From Nitrospirales bacterium (GTDB lineage Bacteria; Nitrospirota; Nitrospiria; Nitrospirales; UBA8639): a stretch of 45,019 bases of DNA. The DNA is taken from assembly GCA_021604365.1 (NCBI GenBank), contig BQIZ01000008.1, positions 1 to 45,019 on the forward strand. Reading direction: 5' to 3'. The notes below the pieces were generated by a model. The model was not told the DNA's origin. It saw nothing but the letters and a program-made list of their open reading frames with translations, and did no database searches. Each line of letters begins with the position of its first letter. The first letter of the stretch is position 1. Shown in pieces: positions 33,420-42,347 of the stretch. The translations under genes and the position numbers were made by a program.

Positions 33420-33529
33420 TCTGAATTCCTTCAAAGACACGAGACTGAAGCCTTCGGCTAACCCATTGTTTTTGCGGAAAATATTCGGAAAGTGAAGAAG
33501 GTGAATCCTGTTAGGACTTGACTGACTAG

Positions 33530-33567
33530 ATATCTGAACAGATACACCTGTGTATCTATTTAGATAC
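33530..33567. promoter_or_regulatory. Paired palindromes RTATCYNNNNRGATAC (upstream of 28-aa peptide/TonB receptor)
   Basis: ATATCTGAACAGATAC (33530-33545) and GTATCTATTTAGATAC (33552-33567) have centres 22 bp apart. They lie about 195-215 bp upstream of the peptide start at 33344. Confidence 0.7.
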
Positions 33568-33787
33568 CTCATATATGAGCGGGGCTTACAGATAGGAACG
33601 GATATGAAACCAAACGGTTTGCCGCGAATGACACTATTGCCGGTCTTTCCAAGGTAAGGGCCGAGTCGGAAAAGGATGACCAGGCTTGAAAACTATAAAA
33701 ATATTTCGTTGTGCAGTGAAACCGAGGATGCTTCTATACCAACTCCACTGAACGGGTTCTCCCATTTGGGACCGGGGGTGTTATTAA

Positions 33788-33886
33788 GGGCACCTCTAAA
33801 AACTAATGATTTTTCGATTTTCTCATCTAAAAGCGCTTGAAATTATTGACGCCATGATTTTAAATTCTGTGTTTTTAGAGGTGCCC
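33788..33886. mobile_element. 99-bp MITE with TTAA target duplication
   Basis: Perfect 16-bp terminal inverted repeats GGGCACCTCTAAAAAC flank a short non-coding centre. Both ends are bordered by TTAA (33784-33787 and 33887-33890), a YTAR-type duplication as made by IS5-group transposases. The rest of the gap 33568-34101 contains no gene that I can support. Confidence 0.75.
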
Positions 33887-34101
33887 TTAACGAAGGCTGC
33901 AGAATTGATCGACTGAATGGCTGGTCCCAACGTTGGGACCGATTTCAGATTCATTCAGCCACAAGTATAATATACATGAAAAAGGCCAAACCCCTGTATT
34001 GATAAGGAACAGAAATTGTCTGGCCCTAGCGTCCACCTTCTTTTTTTTGAGGCAGATTTGAACAGACCATTCTTATTTCGAAACCGTTTAAAATCCACGC
34101 A

Positions 34102-34950
34102 TTATGTGGAGGATGCCTCAGTTTTTCTGATGCTGTCCAGCAATTTTTCCTGTGGTTCTCGCAAGGAGAGGTCTCGAATAAATCCGGAATAGGAGGGATG
34201 CGTTCCTGTCGTCCAGGAGTTCAAAGAGAGTTCAATGGGGAATTCCTCTCCGCTTTTCCTTAATCCATGGAGTACGACCGTTTTTCCGATGACGTGAGCT
34301 GCGCCTGTCGTCTGCAATCGTTTTATGCCTTTGGTATGAGCTTCCCGATATCGACTGGGCATGATCAGGGTCAGTGGTTTTCCAAACATTTCCTCTGCGG
34401 TATATTCAAACATCGATTCAGCAGCCTTATTCCACGACATGATGCGGCCGGTGTGATCGGCTAATACGATGGCATCAATGGCTGCTTGAAAGACGGCTTG
34501 AAAGCGGATTTCGCTTTCATACAAGGCGTGACGGGCACGTTCCATTTTTTTTGCCAGGGCATATGCCTTGAGTGCCTGCCGGACCGTGGACCTAATTTCG
34601 GAACGATTGATGGGTTTATGCAAATAGGCGAAAGCGCCTTGTTCCTCAAGGGGGCCGGTCACATCATCAAGCGTGGTATAACTCGACAAAATAATGATGG
34701 GAAGACCGGGCACCGCTTTTGTTAACTTTTCTAGAACGAGTAAGCCATCCATGTCAGGGAGTTTGACGTCCAGGATCACGACACTCGGCGAGTGATGTTT
34801 CACGCATTCCAAGGCGGTCACTCCTGTTGAGGCCACATTAATTTGATGTCCTTCGGCTTCGAGAAGATCTCGTAACGTTAGGACAATATCCTGTTCATCG
34901 TCGACAACGAGAATTGGGGAAAAGGAGGGTATTGGAGTGGTGGTTGCCAT
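34102..34950 (-). CDS. Receiver-PAS protein, second copy
   Basis: This 282-residue protein has a receiver domain (ILVVDDEQDIVLTL, phosphoacceptor in VVILDVKLPDMDG, Lys in AYLHKPINR), a helical linker, and a PAS domain (FQAVFQAAIDAIVLADHTGRI, SMFEYTAEEMFGKPLTLIMP, then RKSGEEFPIELSLNSW). It has no output domain. It shares architecture and the paired-palindrome promoter arrangement with the protein at 6132-7022. No kinase gene is adjacent, so its partner is encoded elsewhere or is one of the kinases in this window. Confidence 0.88.
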   Translation of the reverse strand: MATTTPIPSFSPILVVDDEQDIVLTLRDLLEAEGHQINVASTGVTALECVKHHSPSVVILDVKLPDMDGLLVLEKLTKAVPGLPIIILSSYTTLDDVTGPLEEQGAFAYLHKPINRSEIRSTVRQALKAYALAKKMERARHALYESEIRFQAVFQAAIDAIVLADHTGRIMSWNKAAESMFEYTAEEMFGKPLTLIMPSRYREAHTKGIKRLQTTGAAHVIGKTVVLHGLRKSGEEFPIELSLNSWTTGTHPSYSGFIRDLSLREPQEKLLDSIRKTEASST

Positions 34951-35027
34951 GTTTTAAACCTCATGCCTGGGGTACCTGACGTGTTCAATATGGATCTTCA
35001 TGAGAGTGGCCGTATGATGAATACCCA

Positions 35028-35043
35028 CGCAATCTATGTACCA
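35028..35043 (-). promoter_or_regulatory. Predicted sigma-54 promoter of the second receiver-PAS gene
   Basis: The minus strand reads TGGTAC-ATAGA-TTGCG, a close match to the -24/-12 consensus. It is 78 bp upstream of the start codon and about 130-155 bp from the palindrome centres. Confidence 0.6.
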
Positions 35044-35163
35044 TTAACCGGATGGGTTGAATCGGTCAGGCGATAAGTCTTTGAATGAAACCGTGTTTTT
35101 TGAAAATTGTTGCAAGGAAAAGTCCATTTATCGTAGATATCTATATATGAGAGACGGAATTTG

Positions 35164-35201
35164 ATATCTGTTTGGATACATCCATATATCCAAATGGATA
35201 C
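35164..35201. promoter_or_regulatory. Paired palindromes RTATCYNNNNRGATAC (upstream of second receiver-PAS gene)
   Basis: ATATCTGTTTGGATAC (35164-35179) and ATATCCAAATGGATAC (35186-35201) have centres 22 bp apart. They lie about 220-245 bp upstream of the start at 34950. A further TATC-rich stretch at 35129-35148 may be an extra half-site. Confidence 0.7.
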
Positions 35202-35297
35202 ACAACCATGTTCTGTATACTGCCCGGGATGAAATTGACCGACAAGGGTGCTGCAGAATATGCCTGACTTTCCGATCCGTTTCTTTTACTAGATCAA

Positions 35298-35620
35298 CTA
35301 TCTGCCTTCCCGATCCAACAATCGAACTTTATCAAAAGCAAAATTGTGAAGGGCACTCATCTCATCGGCTTCGAAACCGGAGTCGGCGAGTGTGTCATTT
35401 ATGGCAGAAACATAAATATATTTGGACACCAATCCGATGGGTAGGATGTGTGAGGATATAGATGGAATAGATCGGGGAAATCTATGCAGATCCATAAAGC
35501 CTTAAGAAATAGTTCGGATCAATGAGCCATAAATGGCAGATTCGGCCTCGATGTGTTGTCGCTTGAGTTCATCGATTGGATATGGCACTCTCCGCTAATG
35601 TTTAATATGATTTGGCCCAT
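35298..35620 (-). pseudogene. Possible decayed gene
   Basis: Two neighbouring minus-strand frames read like parts of one protein: PYPIDELKRQHIEAESAIYG then SLIRTIS, and INDTLADSGFEADEMSALHN then FAFDKVRLLDREGR. They are out of frame with each other, and I know no family for them. This may be chance. The remainder of the gap up to pyrF shows no gene. Confidence 0.25.
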
Positions 35621-35774
35621 ACTCATGCGGCAATCGGGTGTGTTGCTAATTTCTTAATTAAGAAAGCCTGGTATATGTCCACGTATCTCTTTCCTTGGAC
35701 TGTACCCAGATTCCTCATCCTCTCATTCCCATGAATGGTTAATAACTAAAGTATATAGTGAGTGTGGAGAAAAC

Positions 35775-36545
35775 ATGGTTATCCCAATACAGGAGCGGTT
35801 AATTGTCGCGCTTGATGTGTCCTCTGTAGAGGAAGCTCGTCGATATGTGAAAGATTTAGAGGGTGTCGCCTGGTTTTATAAAATTGGCCTGGAATTATTT
35901 CTGGCCGTTAATGTGGATTTTATTAAGGAATTACGCGCACAAAATTGCCGGATCTTTTTAGATCTGAAAATGAATGATATCGATGAAACCGTGCGTCGAG
36001 CCGTGAATCTGGCTGCTGACCTTGATGTTGATTTTCTTACCATTTTAGGGAATCAAGCTACGGCCAAAGCTGCGGTGCTTGGTCGAGGGGCGGGGGCAAT
36101 CCAAATTTTGACTGTTCCGCTCCTTTCGAGCTGGGGGGAAAAGGATCTTCAAGACCTGGGGATGTTAAGTATACAAGCGGGAGATCCCGCACGTTTTCAT
36201 TCTCTGGATGACTACGTCCTGTGGCGGGCAGATATGGCAATGGCCCAAGGGTGTGATGGTCTGATCGCCTCAGGGAAATATGTCGGAATTCTGAGAGAAC
36301 GATTTGGTCAGAAGGCGCTCATTGTCTCTCCAGGTGTGAGACCGGCCGGGCAGAACACCCATGAACATCAACGTTCGTTAACTCCTTTTGATGCCATTCG
36401 AGCCGGGGCAGATTTTTTAGTCGTTGGGCGACCTATTCGCGATGCGGATAATCGGCGGAAAATGGCGCAAGCGATTCAAGAGGAGATTGCCCTGGCGGTC
36501 AAGGCTGGTCCCTCGAAAGAGCAGGCATTGGTTGGGGGAAGATAG
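35775..36545 (+). CDS. pyrF: Orotidine 5'-phosphate decarboxylase
   Basis: This 256-residue protein should decarboxylate OMP to UMP, the last step of de novo UMP synthesis. The active-site residues are visible: Asp14 (IVALDVSS), Lys36 (YKIGLELFL), and the catalytic Asp63-x-Lys65-x-x-Asp68 array (IFLDLKMNDIDETV). Later motifs are IVSPGVRPAGQNTHEHQRS and GADFLVVGRPI. Length is near the bacterial norm with a short C-terminal extension. No other pyrimidine gene is adjacent. Confidence 0.95.
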   Translation: MVIPIQERLIVALDVSSVEEARRYVKDLEGVAWFYKIGLELFLAVNVDFIKELRAQNCRIFLDLKMNDIDETVRRAVNLAADLDVDFLTILGNQATAKAAVLGRGAGAIQILTVPLLSSWGEKDLQDLGMLSIQAGDPARFHSLDDYVLWRADMAMAQGCDGLIASGKYVGILRERFGQKALIVSPGVRPAGQNTHEHQRSLTPFDAIRAGADFLVVGRPIRDADNRRKMAQAIQEEIALAVKAGPSKEQALVGGR

Positions 36546-36805
36546 CAAGGGTACCACAGCAGCAGACTGAAGCTACCAAAGCGGCCTTCATGAAATTACT
36601 AAATTGCCGGCACGTTTTTTTCTTCCCTTGCTTCCTTTAGGGATGTCTAACCATTTTCATGTTTCCTTTTGTCTCTAGGCTATTCGCCACACACCCTTAA
36701 GGGCTAACATGATGAAAGGTGCCCTCTTCTGTTGAGTAATCATGAGTGGACTGTGATTTCTTGTCATAACGGATTGTGATTCACCGTTTTTTGGAACATC
36801 ACTGA

Positions 36806-36836
36806 GGAGCGATTTGAATTGCCAACGAATCGCTCC
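36806..36836. terminator. Stem-loop downstream of pyrF
   Basis: GGAGCGATT and AATCGCTCC form a perfect 9-bp stem with a 13-base loop, followed by a T-rich stretch. It is about 260 bp past the pyrF stop. The 810-bp gap 36546-37355 otherwise contains only a doubtful 33-codon frame near 36918 and a smaller hairpin near 36868. Confidence 0.4.
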
Positions 36837-37355
36837 CTGATTTTCATTCCTTTCCTTACACTTCTCCCTTTTCTAAAGGGGGAGTATAGTGCGTGACCAT
36901 TAATGCCGGGATTGGTATGATGGAATCGGATAAGTGGAAAAAACAGGGAATTAATCTTCAGAAGGCAGGGAGCCATGATCAATTCCCTGAGAAAAACAGT
37001 ATCCTAAATCGTCTATGCTGAAATACGATGTGCCGAAGTAGCCTGAATATTCCTGGCATTTCAGAGTGATGTGGAAATGGAACTGTGAGACTGCATGTCT
37101 TGGGGGGGTGTATCGTTTGAAGTTTTTTTCAAAGTGGGTTCATCAACAAGTATATGCCGCTAATCAGCTGGGCAACGGGACAATCTCCCACATGATGAGA
37201 AGGGTAAATGTCTGATAGGTCGATGGAGTGTGGACCTTGGTTTTGGAAGGCTAGATCCAAACGATTCAAAGGAAAGATGCTCCAAATAGAGACCTTCGAA
37301 TAGATTTTAAGCATGACGCACACGGTTCTGGACGGTAGGCATTAGGGAGGGATGT

Positions 37356-39323
37356 ATGACGATGCGAAGGGAATGGTTGCGAATCCTTATTGTGGAAGAC
37401 CGTCCAGGCCAATTGGAAAGGAATGTCAATGATCTAACGGAGGAAGGCTATCAGGTGGTAGGGGCCAGGACGGCTGCGGAAGCTTCGGAATTTGCCAACT
37501 GTGAAAGTTTTGCGGTCGCAGTGGTCAATGTGCAATCGTTGGATGCCGCCGGAGTCTCATTACTTTCTCTTCTCAAGTCGAAGAATGCAGAAATTCAGAT
37601 GGTCTTGAGTTCAGCTTTTGCCAGCCTGGATTCAGCGAAGGGTGTCATAGGTGAGAGCGCCGTTTCCTACATAAAACGGGAAGGGTCTCCATCCGAATTT
37701 CTTGGGATAATTCGTCGAACGTTTCGTGACCAACTGACGGAATACACCAGAAACCTGGAGATAGCGCTGGCAGAGCGGGATGAACGGTTTCGGCAACTGG
37801 TGGATCATATTAAGGAAGTGTTTTGGGTCTTTGCCCCTGACCAGTCTGAAATCTGGTATGTGAGCCCTCAATATGAAACCGTCTGGGGTCGCAGTTGTGC
37901 AAGTTTTATAGAAGACCCCCGAAGCCTATGGAATGCTATTCATCCTCAAGATCAACCACGATTTCTCACTCGCCAGATTGAGCCGGATGGGAATGGGGTT
38001 CAGGGAGAATGCCGGATTGTGAGACCGGATAATACTATTCGGTGGGTGCGAATACAAACAGTTCCAATTCGAAAGTCCAATGGGGACTTGCTGAGTCTTG
38101 CGGGAGTTGCGGAGGACATTACAGACCGGAAGCGTGTTGAAGAGGCTCTCACGAAAACGGAGCGCCAATTTCGCCAATCAAGCCGCATGGAAGCTATTGG
38201 GACGTTAGCAGGCGGCATCGCCCATGATTTTAATAATATTTTAACGGCAATTTTGGGCTACACCGAATTGGCCTTGGCCACGGTTCCAAAGGAAAGCCGT
38301 ACTCAACGAAATCTGCAAGAAGTGCTGACCGCGGGTCACCGAGCCAAGCACTTAGTGCTTCAAATTTTGACCTTTAGTCGCCAAGCTGGTCAGGGGAAGA
38401 AACCCACACCTCTCCACATGGTCGTCCGGGAAGCCCTGAAACTCTTACGATCTACGATTCCCACTACCATTGAGATCCGGCAATCATTGAAAACAGAGTC
38501 CACCATTCTCGCGGATCCGACCCAAATGCATCAGATCATTATCAATCTATGCACCAACGCTGAATATGCTATGCGAGAACCCGGGGGGATTTTGTACGTC
38601 GCTCTGGAGGATGTGGAGGTGACGGAGGACCTGACTGGAGCAATCTCGGGATTACATATCGGTCCGCATGTTCGGTTGACGGTGGAAGATACCGGTTCGG
38701 GCATGACTCCTGAGGTACTTGAACGGCTGTTTGATCCTTTCTTTACCACCAAGCCGATTGGCGAGGGGTCGGGGATGGGGATGGCCGTGGTGCATGGAAT
38801 TATTACGGGTCATAGAGGAGCCATTGTCGTACATAGTGTCGTGAATAAAGGGACAAAGATCGAAGTCTATCTCCCGACTGTTCCGACCCAGGTCTCAGGG
38901 CCTCTTCACGATCCAAAAGCTATTCAGAATGGGAAAGAATCAATTTTATTTGTAGATGATGAAGAGACCATTGTGAGGCTTGGGAAGGAACTTCTCACGC
39001 AACTGGGATATACGGTGGAAGTGCACACGAGTTCAATCGAAGCTCTGAGGACATTTAGCGAAGACCCGCATCGTTTTGATCTCGTCATTACTGACCAAGC
39101 CATGCCGGGATTGACCGGCGAGGCCTTATCCCGTGAGCTTCTGCGGATACGCCCGGATCTCCCCATCATTTTGTGTACAGGATTCAGTCATGTGATCTCC
39201 GCGGAACGAGCGAAGACATTGGGAATTCAAGGCTATTTAATGAAGCCATTGGCCATTCGGGACCTGGTTCCCATTATTCGCCATGTGCTTGACAAAACAC
39301 CTTCGTCGTTAGCCGAGTCTTGA
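37356..39323 (+). CDS. Hybrid sensor histidine kinase (pseudoreceiver-PAS-HisKA-HATPase-receiver)
   Basis: The ATG at 37356 follows GGGAGG and gives 655 residues. The N-terminal receiver-like domain has Glu14-Asp15, but Asn58 occupies the phosphoacceptor position (AVAVVNVQSLDAAG), so it is probably a pseudoreceiver. A PAS domain follows (LVDHIKEVFWVFAPDQSEIWYV, ending RIVRPDNTIRWVRI), then HisKA (GTLAGGIAHDFNNILTAILG), HATPase (NLCTNAEYAM, DTGSGM, GSGMGMAVVHGII) and a C-terminal receiver with a normal Asp (LVITDQAMPGLTG). No membrane segment is seen, so it is cytoplasmic. The single-domain receiver at 39616 lies downstream in the same direction. Confidence 0.92.
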   Translation: MTMRREWLRILIVEDRPGQLERNVNDLTEEGYQVVGARTAAEASEFANCESFAVAVVNVQSLDAAGVSLLSLLKSKNAEIQMVLSSAFASLDSAKGVIGESAVSYIKREGSPSEFLGIIRRTFRDQLTEYTRNLEIALAERDERFRQLVDHIKEVFWVFAPDQSEIWYVSPQYETVWGRSCASFIEDPRSLWNAIHPQDQPRFLTRQIEPDGNGVQGECRIVRPDNTIRWVRIQTVPIRKSNGDLLSLAGVAEDITDRKRVEEALTKTERQFRQSSRMEAIGTLAGGIAHDFNNILTAILGYTELALATVPKESRTQRNLQEVLTAGHRAKHLVLQILTFSRQAGQGKKPTPLHMVVREALKLLRSTIPTTIEIRQSLKTESTILADPTQMHQIIINLCTNAEYAMREPGGILYVALEDVEVTEDLTGAISGLHIGPHVRLTVEDTGSGMTPEVLERLFDPFFTTKPIGEGSGMGMAVVHGIITGHRGAIVVHSVVNKGTKIEVYLPTVPTQVSGPLHDPKAIQNGKESILFVDDEETIVRLGKELLTQLGYTVEVHTSSIEALRTFSEDPHRFDLVITDQAMPGLTGEALSRELLRIRPDLPIILCTGFSHVISAERAKTLGIQGYLMKPLAIRDLVPIIRHVLDKTPSSLAES

Positions 39324-39615
39324 CCTATCCCAAGATGAATGAATGGGTAAGCCAGGGTTCTCTTGGTTGGGTGGTGCGTGGTGAGTTACTCCAGCAGATG
39401 CCGGCTATTCCGGGAATGCTATTCAATAATCATGAATACCAGAAGTGGATGGTCCATTGGTGATAACGTTCGAGGGCTGAACCGGGATGTGTTGAGGTTG
39501 GCCCAAACCAGTAATCTATGGAGGAGCCACAGTTGGTCACACAGTTCGTGTTGGATCTGTTCCTAAGGAAAAGGAAGAAGACCATCCGGAGTGGGGCGTG
39601 GAAAGAGACAAAATA

Positions 39616-39987
39616 ATGGCAAACATTCTTGTTGTGGATGATGATCGGCAGGTTTGTGACTTGTTGAAGCAGGCCTTGGAAGATAAGGGATATACTGTGG
39701 ACTGTGCCACAAACGGAGTCGAAGGCATTAAGGAATATCGCAACCGCCCAGCCGATCTGATTATTTTAGACATTCTTATGCCAGAAAAAGAGGGGCTTGA
39801 GACCATACTGGATTTGCGGCGTGAATTTCCTCAGGTGAAAATCATAGCGATGTCCGGCGGAAGTGAGCGAGCCAAACTCGATTTGTTGGACCTTGCTCGT
39901 CGCTTAGGAGCTCAACACACCATCGATAAGCCTTTCCAATTGCACGCCATAACGGACCTCGTTACACAAGCCCTTCACGAAAATTAG
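39616..39987 (+). CDS. Single-domain response regulator (CheY-like)
   Basis: I use the ATG at 39616 (123 residues, MANILVVDDDRQVCDLL). The receiver residues are intact: Asp-Asp-Asp near position 8-10, phosphoacceptor Asp in LIILDILMPEKEG, and Lys in HTIDKPFQ. There is no output domain. It lies about 290 bp downstream of the hybrid kinase and 29 bp upstream of the hypothetical gene at 40017, so it could act as a phosphorelay partner of the kinase. Confidence 0.88.
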   Translation: MANILVVDDDRQVCDLLKQALEDKGYTVDCATNGVEGIKEYRNRPADLIILDILMPEKEGLETILDLRREFPQVKIIAMSGGSERAKLDLLDLARRLGAQHTIDKPFQLHAITDLVTQALHEN

Positions 39988-40016
39988 ACAGGGTTTACCT
40001 AATCGGCCCACGAGCA

Positions 40017-40595
40017 ATGCTGTATTTTCGGACTCAACCCGATGTCGTGTTCATCTCTTTTGTGAGGCAAGCGCTTGACCGCGAATTGCAAGCCGTGCGG
40101 CGTGTAGCGTCTCACAATGATGCTGAGGCCTGGTTGGTGGAGTATCCGGCCGTGGGGACGGTGTTTACTCCCTATAGCGCACTTATCACGCTTGAGGAAT
40201 TGCTGGTGGCTCATGAGGCCACAATGATCTATCGATTAACTGACTATCATTGGCTTCTGGTATACGAATGCCTCAAAGGTTATTGTCTGTGGCACAACGA
40301 TCAAATTTATGATGGATTGGTGTCGTTTACCATGCTAGGGGGGTACCGGTTTGGGTTGGTGGATTTCGAGACGATGACCAACCGGTATTTCTGGGATCAT
40401 GACTTTATAGAACTGTTGTATGCTGATACGGATGAATCTGATTGCTGTTCATGTGGAGAACACACAGACAGCTCGGATGTCGATCTCTCTTATGGATTAC
40501 GTCCGCATCCCGAGAAGCTCAAATTAACCCCGGTAGAGGAGATCGCCTGGTGCATTCCGGAGCCGGAAGAATGTGGCCAGTGGCGTCTACCATAA
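40017..40595 (+). CDS. Conserved-looking hypothetical protein
   Basis: This 192-residue protein has no family that I recognise. It is rich in aromatic residues (MIYRLTDYHWLLVYECLKGY, then FGLVDFETMTNRYFWDHDFI) and has a Cys pair near the C-terminus (CCSCGEHTDSSD). It has no signal peptide or membrane segment. It sits between a response regulator (29 bp) and a nitroreductase gene (48 bp) in the same direction, so an operon is likely. Confidence 0.65.
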   Translation: MLYFRTQPDVVFISFVRQALDRELQAVRRVASHNDAEAWLVEYPAVGTVFTPYSALITLEELLVAHEATMIYRLTDYHWLLVYECLKGYCLWHNDQIYDGLVSFTMLGGYRFGLVDFETMTNRYFWDHDFIELLYADTDESDCCSCGEHTDSSDVDLSYGLRPHPEKLKLTPVEEIAWCIPEPEECGQWRLP

Positions 40596-40643
40596 GACCG
40601 AATATCAATAAGTGGAGTGGGGTAATGTCCCTCGGGAGAATCC

Positions 40644-41243
40644 ATGGAAAAACCCGCAGACGTGCAATTTCACATTCATGATCTGTTACGCCGTCGCTGG
40701 AGTCCAAGGGCCTTTGCCGATCAACCGGTAGAACGAGAAAAAATCCAACGCTTGTTGGAAGCAGCACGATGGGCTTCCTCCTGTTTTAACGAACAGCCCT
40801 GGGTCTTTATTCTCGCGACCATCGAGCACCCCGAGAACCATCAGAAGCTACTGAGTTGTCTGGTGGAGGGAAATCAAATCTGGGCGAAACGAGCTCCACT
40901 CCTTCTGCTCACGGTGGCAAAACTCCATTTTGATCATAATGGAGAGGTCAACCGCCATGCCTATCATGATATCGGGTTGGCCGTGGGAAACCTGGTTATG
41001 CAAGCCACAGCCATGGATCTGTCGGTTCATCAGATGGCCGGGATTTTTCCTGACGCCATTCGCGAGCGCTATGCGCTTCCTGCCGGCTATGAAGCCGTCA
41101 CCGGGATTGCCATCGGGTACCAGGGAGATGCTTCCACACTTCCTGAGGGGCTTCGTGAACGGGAGATGGCGCCACGGTCTCGTAAGCCGTTGAGGGAGTT
41201 TGTGTTTTCCGAGACGTGGGGAAAATCCCCGGAATGCTTGTAG
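40644..41243 (+). CDS. Nitroreductase-family flavoprotein
   Basis: This 199-residue protein shows the FMN-binding pattern of the nitroreductase family: RRRWSPRAFADQPVEREKIQ, LLEAARWASSCFNEQPWVFI, and a later HAYHDIGLAVGNLVMQATAM. The C-terminal part has VTGIAIGYQGD. Members reduce nitro compounds, quinones or flavins with NAD(P)H; the substrate is not predictable here. The upstream gene is 48 bp away, and the following 228-bp gap contains no gene that I can support. Confidence 0.88.
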   Translation: MEKPADVQFHIHDLLRRRWSPRAFADQPVEREKIQRLLEAARWASSCFNEQPWVFILATIEHPENHQKLLSCLVEGNQIWAKRAPLLLLTVAKLHFDHNGEVNRHAYHDIGLAVGNLVMQATAMDLSVHQMAGIFPDAIRERYALPAGYEAVTGIAIGYQGDASTLPEGLREREMAPRSRKPLREFVFSETWGKSPECL

Positions 41244-41471
41244 CGCACTATATCCACTTCGACCCATGTTTCGAAGGGATCCATCCCGGGTCCCACTTTA
41301 ATGAACATGTCTCCTTGCTCATTGGAAACAGCGAGCGCTTTCTGTCTGCCCACGGGAGCCTGTTTCTTACATGGCGACAGGTGCTCGGTGAAAGGGTAAG
41401 AGAAAACAAAACAAAATGCACTTAATCGGAAGAAATTAAGGTCTAAACAGTAAGGAAGGGGTCACCATTCT

Positions 41472-42068
41472 ATGATTACAGCCATAGGCGATGTGTTGCG
41501 ACGGTGTTATGAGCGCGGGTGGATTACCAGCCGTGACGGAAATTGTAGCGTGAGACGAGCGAGGAGCGTCTACCTGTACGTCACTCCTTCAGGCTGGCGA
41601 AAGACGATTGTTCATCCCGAGCATATGGTCAAAATTAAGTTCGTAGATGGGAAGATGCAGGTGGCTCCCGGAACCAATCCTTCCGGTGAGCTGCATATGC
41701 ATTATCTCTTGACCAGAGGGATGAATCGGACGCGTGCCGTCGTGCATGTGCATCCAACTCATGTAGTCGCAGCCATCTATCGCGGGTTCGATCTTCAGAA
41801 AATCTGCAGTGACTTTCCCGAGATTTATCGCTATACCCGGATTGGCCCAACGGTGCCCGCCCTTCCTGCCATCAGCTCGGAACTGGGCGAAGGCACGGCG
41901 AAAGCCCTGGGGGTCACAGAAGCTAACCCCGCAGGCGATTACGATATTGTGGGACAGGCCAACCACGGAGTTTGCTCCATGGCATCAGACCCCTGGTCGG
42001 CCTATGAGCATATCGAACGGTTGGATCATATATGCGAAATTGTCCTAGCCAGCGGTGTCTCCCCTTAG
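41472..42068 (+). CDS. Class II aldolase/adducin family protein (MtnB-like)
   Basis: This 198-residue protein has GNCSVRRARSVYLYVTPSGW, the Ser-Gly-Glu73 catalytic segment (TNPSGELHMHYLL), zinc ligands His92 and His94 (AVVHVHPTHVVAA), and a third probable ligand in QANHGVCSMA. The family includes fuculose-1-phosphate aldolase, ribulose-5-phosphate 4-epimerase and methylthioribulose-1-phosphate dehydratase. Which reaction it catalyses cannot be decided from the sequence alone. Confidence 0.84.
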   Translation: MITAIGDVLRRCYERGWITSRDGNCSVRRARSVYLYVTPSGWRKTIVHPEHMVKIKFVDGKMQVAPGTNPSGELHMHYLLTRGMNRTRAVVHVHPTHVVAAIYRGFDLQKICSDFPEIYRYTRIGPTVPALPAISSELGEGTAKALGVTEANPAGDYDIVGQANHGVCSMASDPWSAYEHIERLDHICEIVLASGVSP

Positions 42069-42189
42069 CAGGATGGTGAAAATGGCCATCAGCTTTGTTC
42101 TCGCTGCGCTTAGAGACTCAACGTACATGAGTACGTTTCGTCTCTTCGCTTGCTGCGGCCGTGCCGAATGGCCATTTTGACCATCCTGC
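42068..42189. repeat. Long imperfect hairpin repeat (122 bp)
   Basis: GCAGGATGGTGAAAATGGCC at the left end pairs with the right end through one mismatch over about 22 bp. The centre contains a second perfect stem ACGTAC/GTACGT (42121-42136), and intermediate segments also pair (AGAGACT with CGTCTCT-like, CGCTGCG with TGCTGCGG-like). It starts within the aldolase stop codon. I recall such hairpins being abundant in Nitrospira genomes. The rest of the gap to 42347 contains no gene. Confidence 0.7.
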
Positions 42190-42347
42190 CAACTGGTCGT
42201 TTCCGTTCCGTTGTCTCGGTACGTCCCAAAACAGATTTAAAACTCTCAGAATTTCCCTCTCCACAGTGGGAGAGGGCTAAGATGAGGGGGGGGGATTATT
42301 CATCCCATGGGGTGCTATCAACTGTTCTCGTTTGAATCCACGCATTT

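Noticed and set aside
35588-35603. TGGCAC element considered as a sigma-54 promoter for pyrF
   Set aside because: The -12 GC falls at the wrong spacing from the -24 GG.
36918-37019. 33-codon frame in the gap after pyrF
   Set aside because: It has no ribosome site or recognisable feature and could easily arise by chance.
41087-41353. Minus-strand 88-codon frame after the nitroreductase gene
   Set aside because: It overlaps the 3' end of the nitroreductase and has no ribosome site or recognisable family, although part of it reads protein-like.
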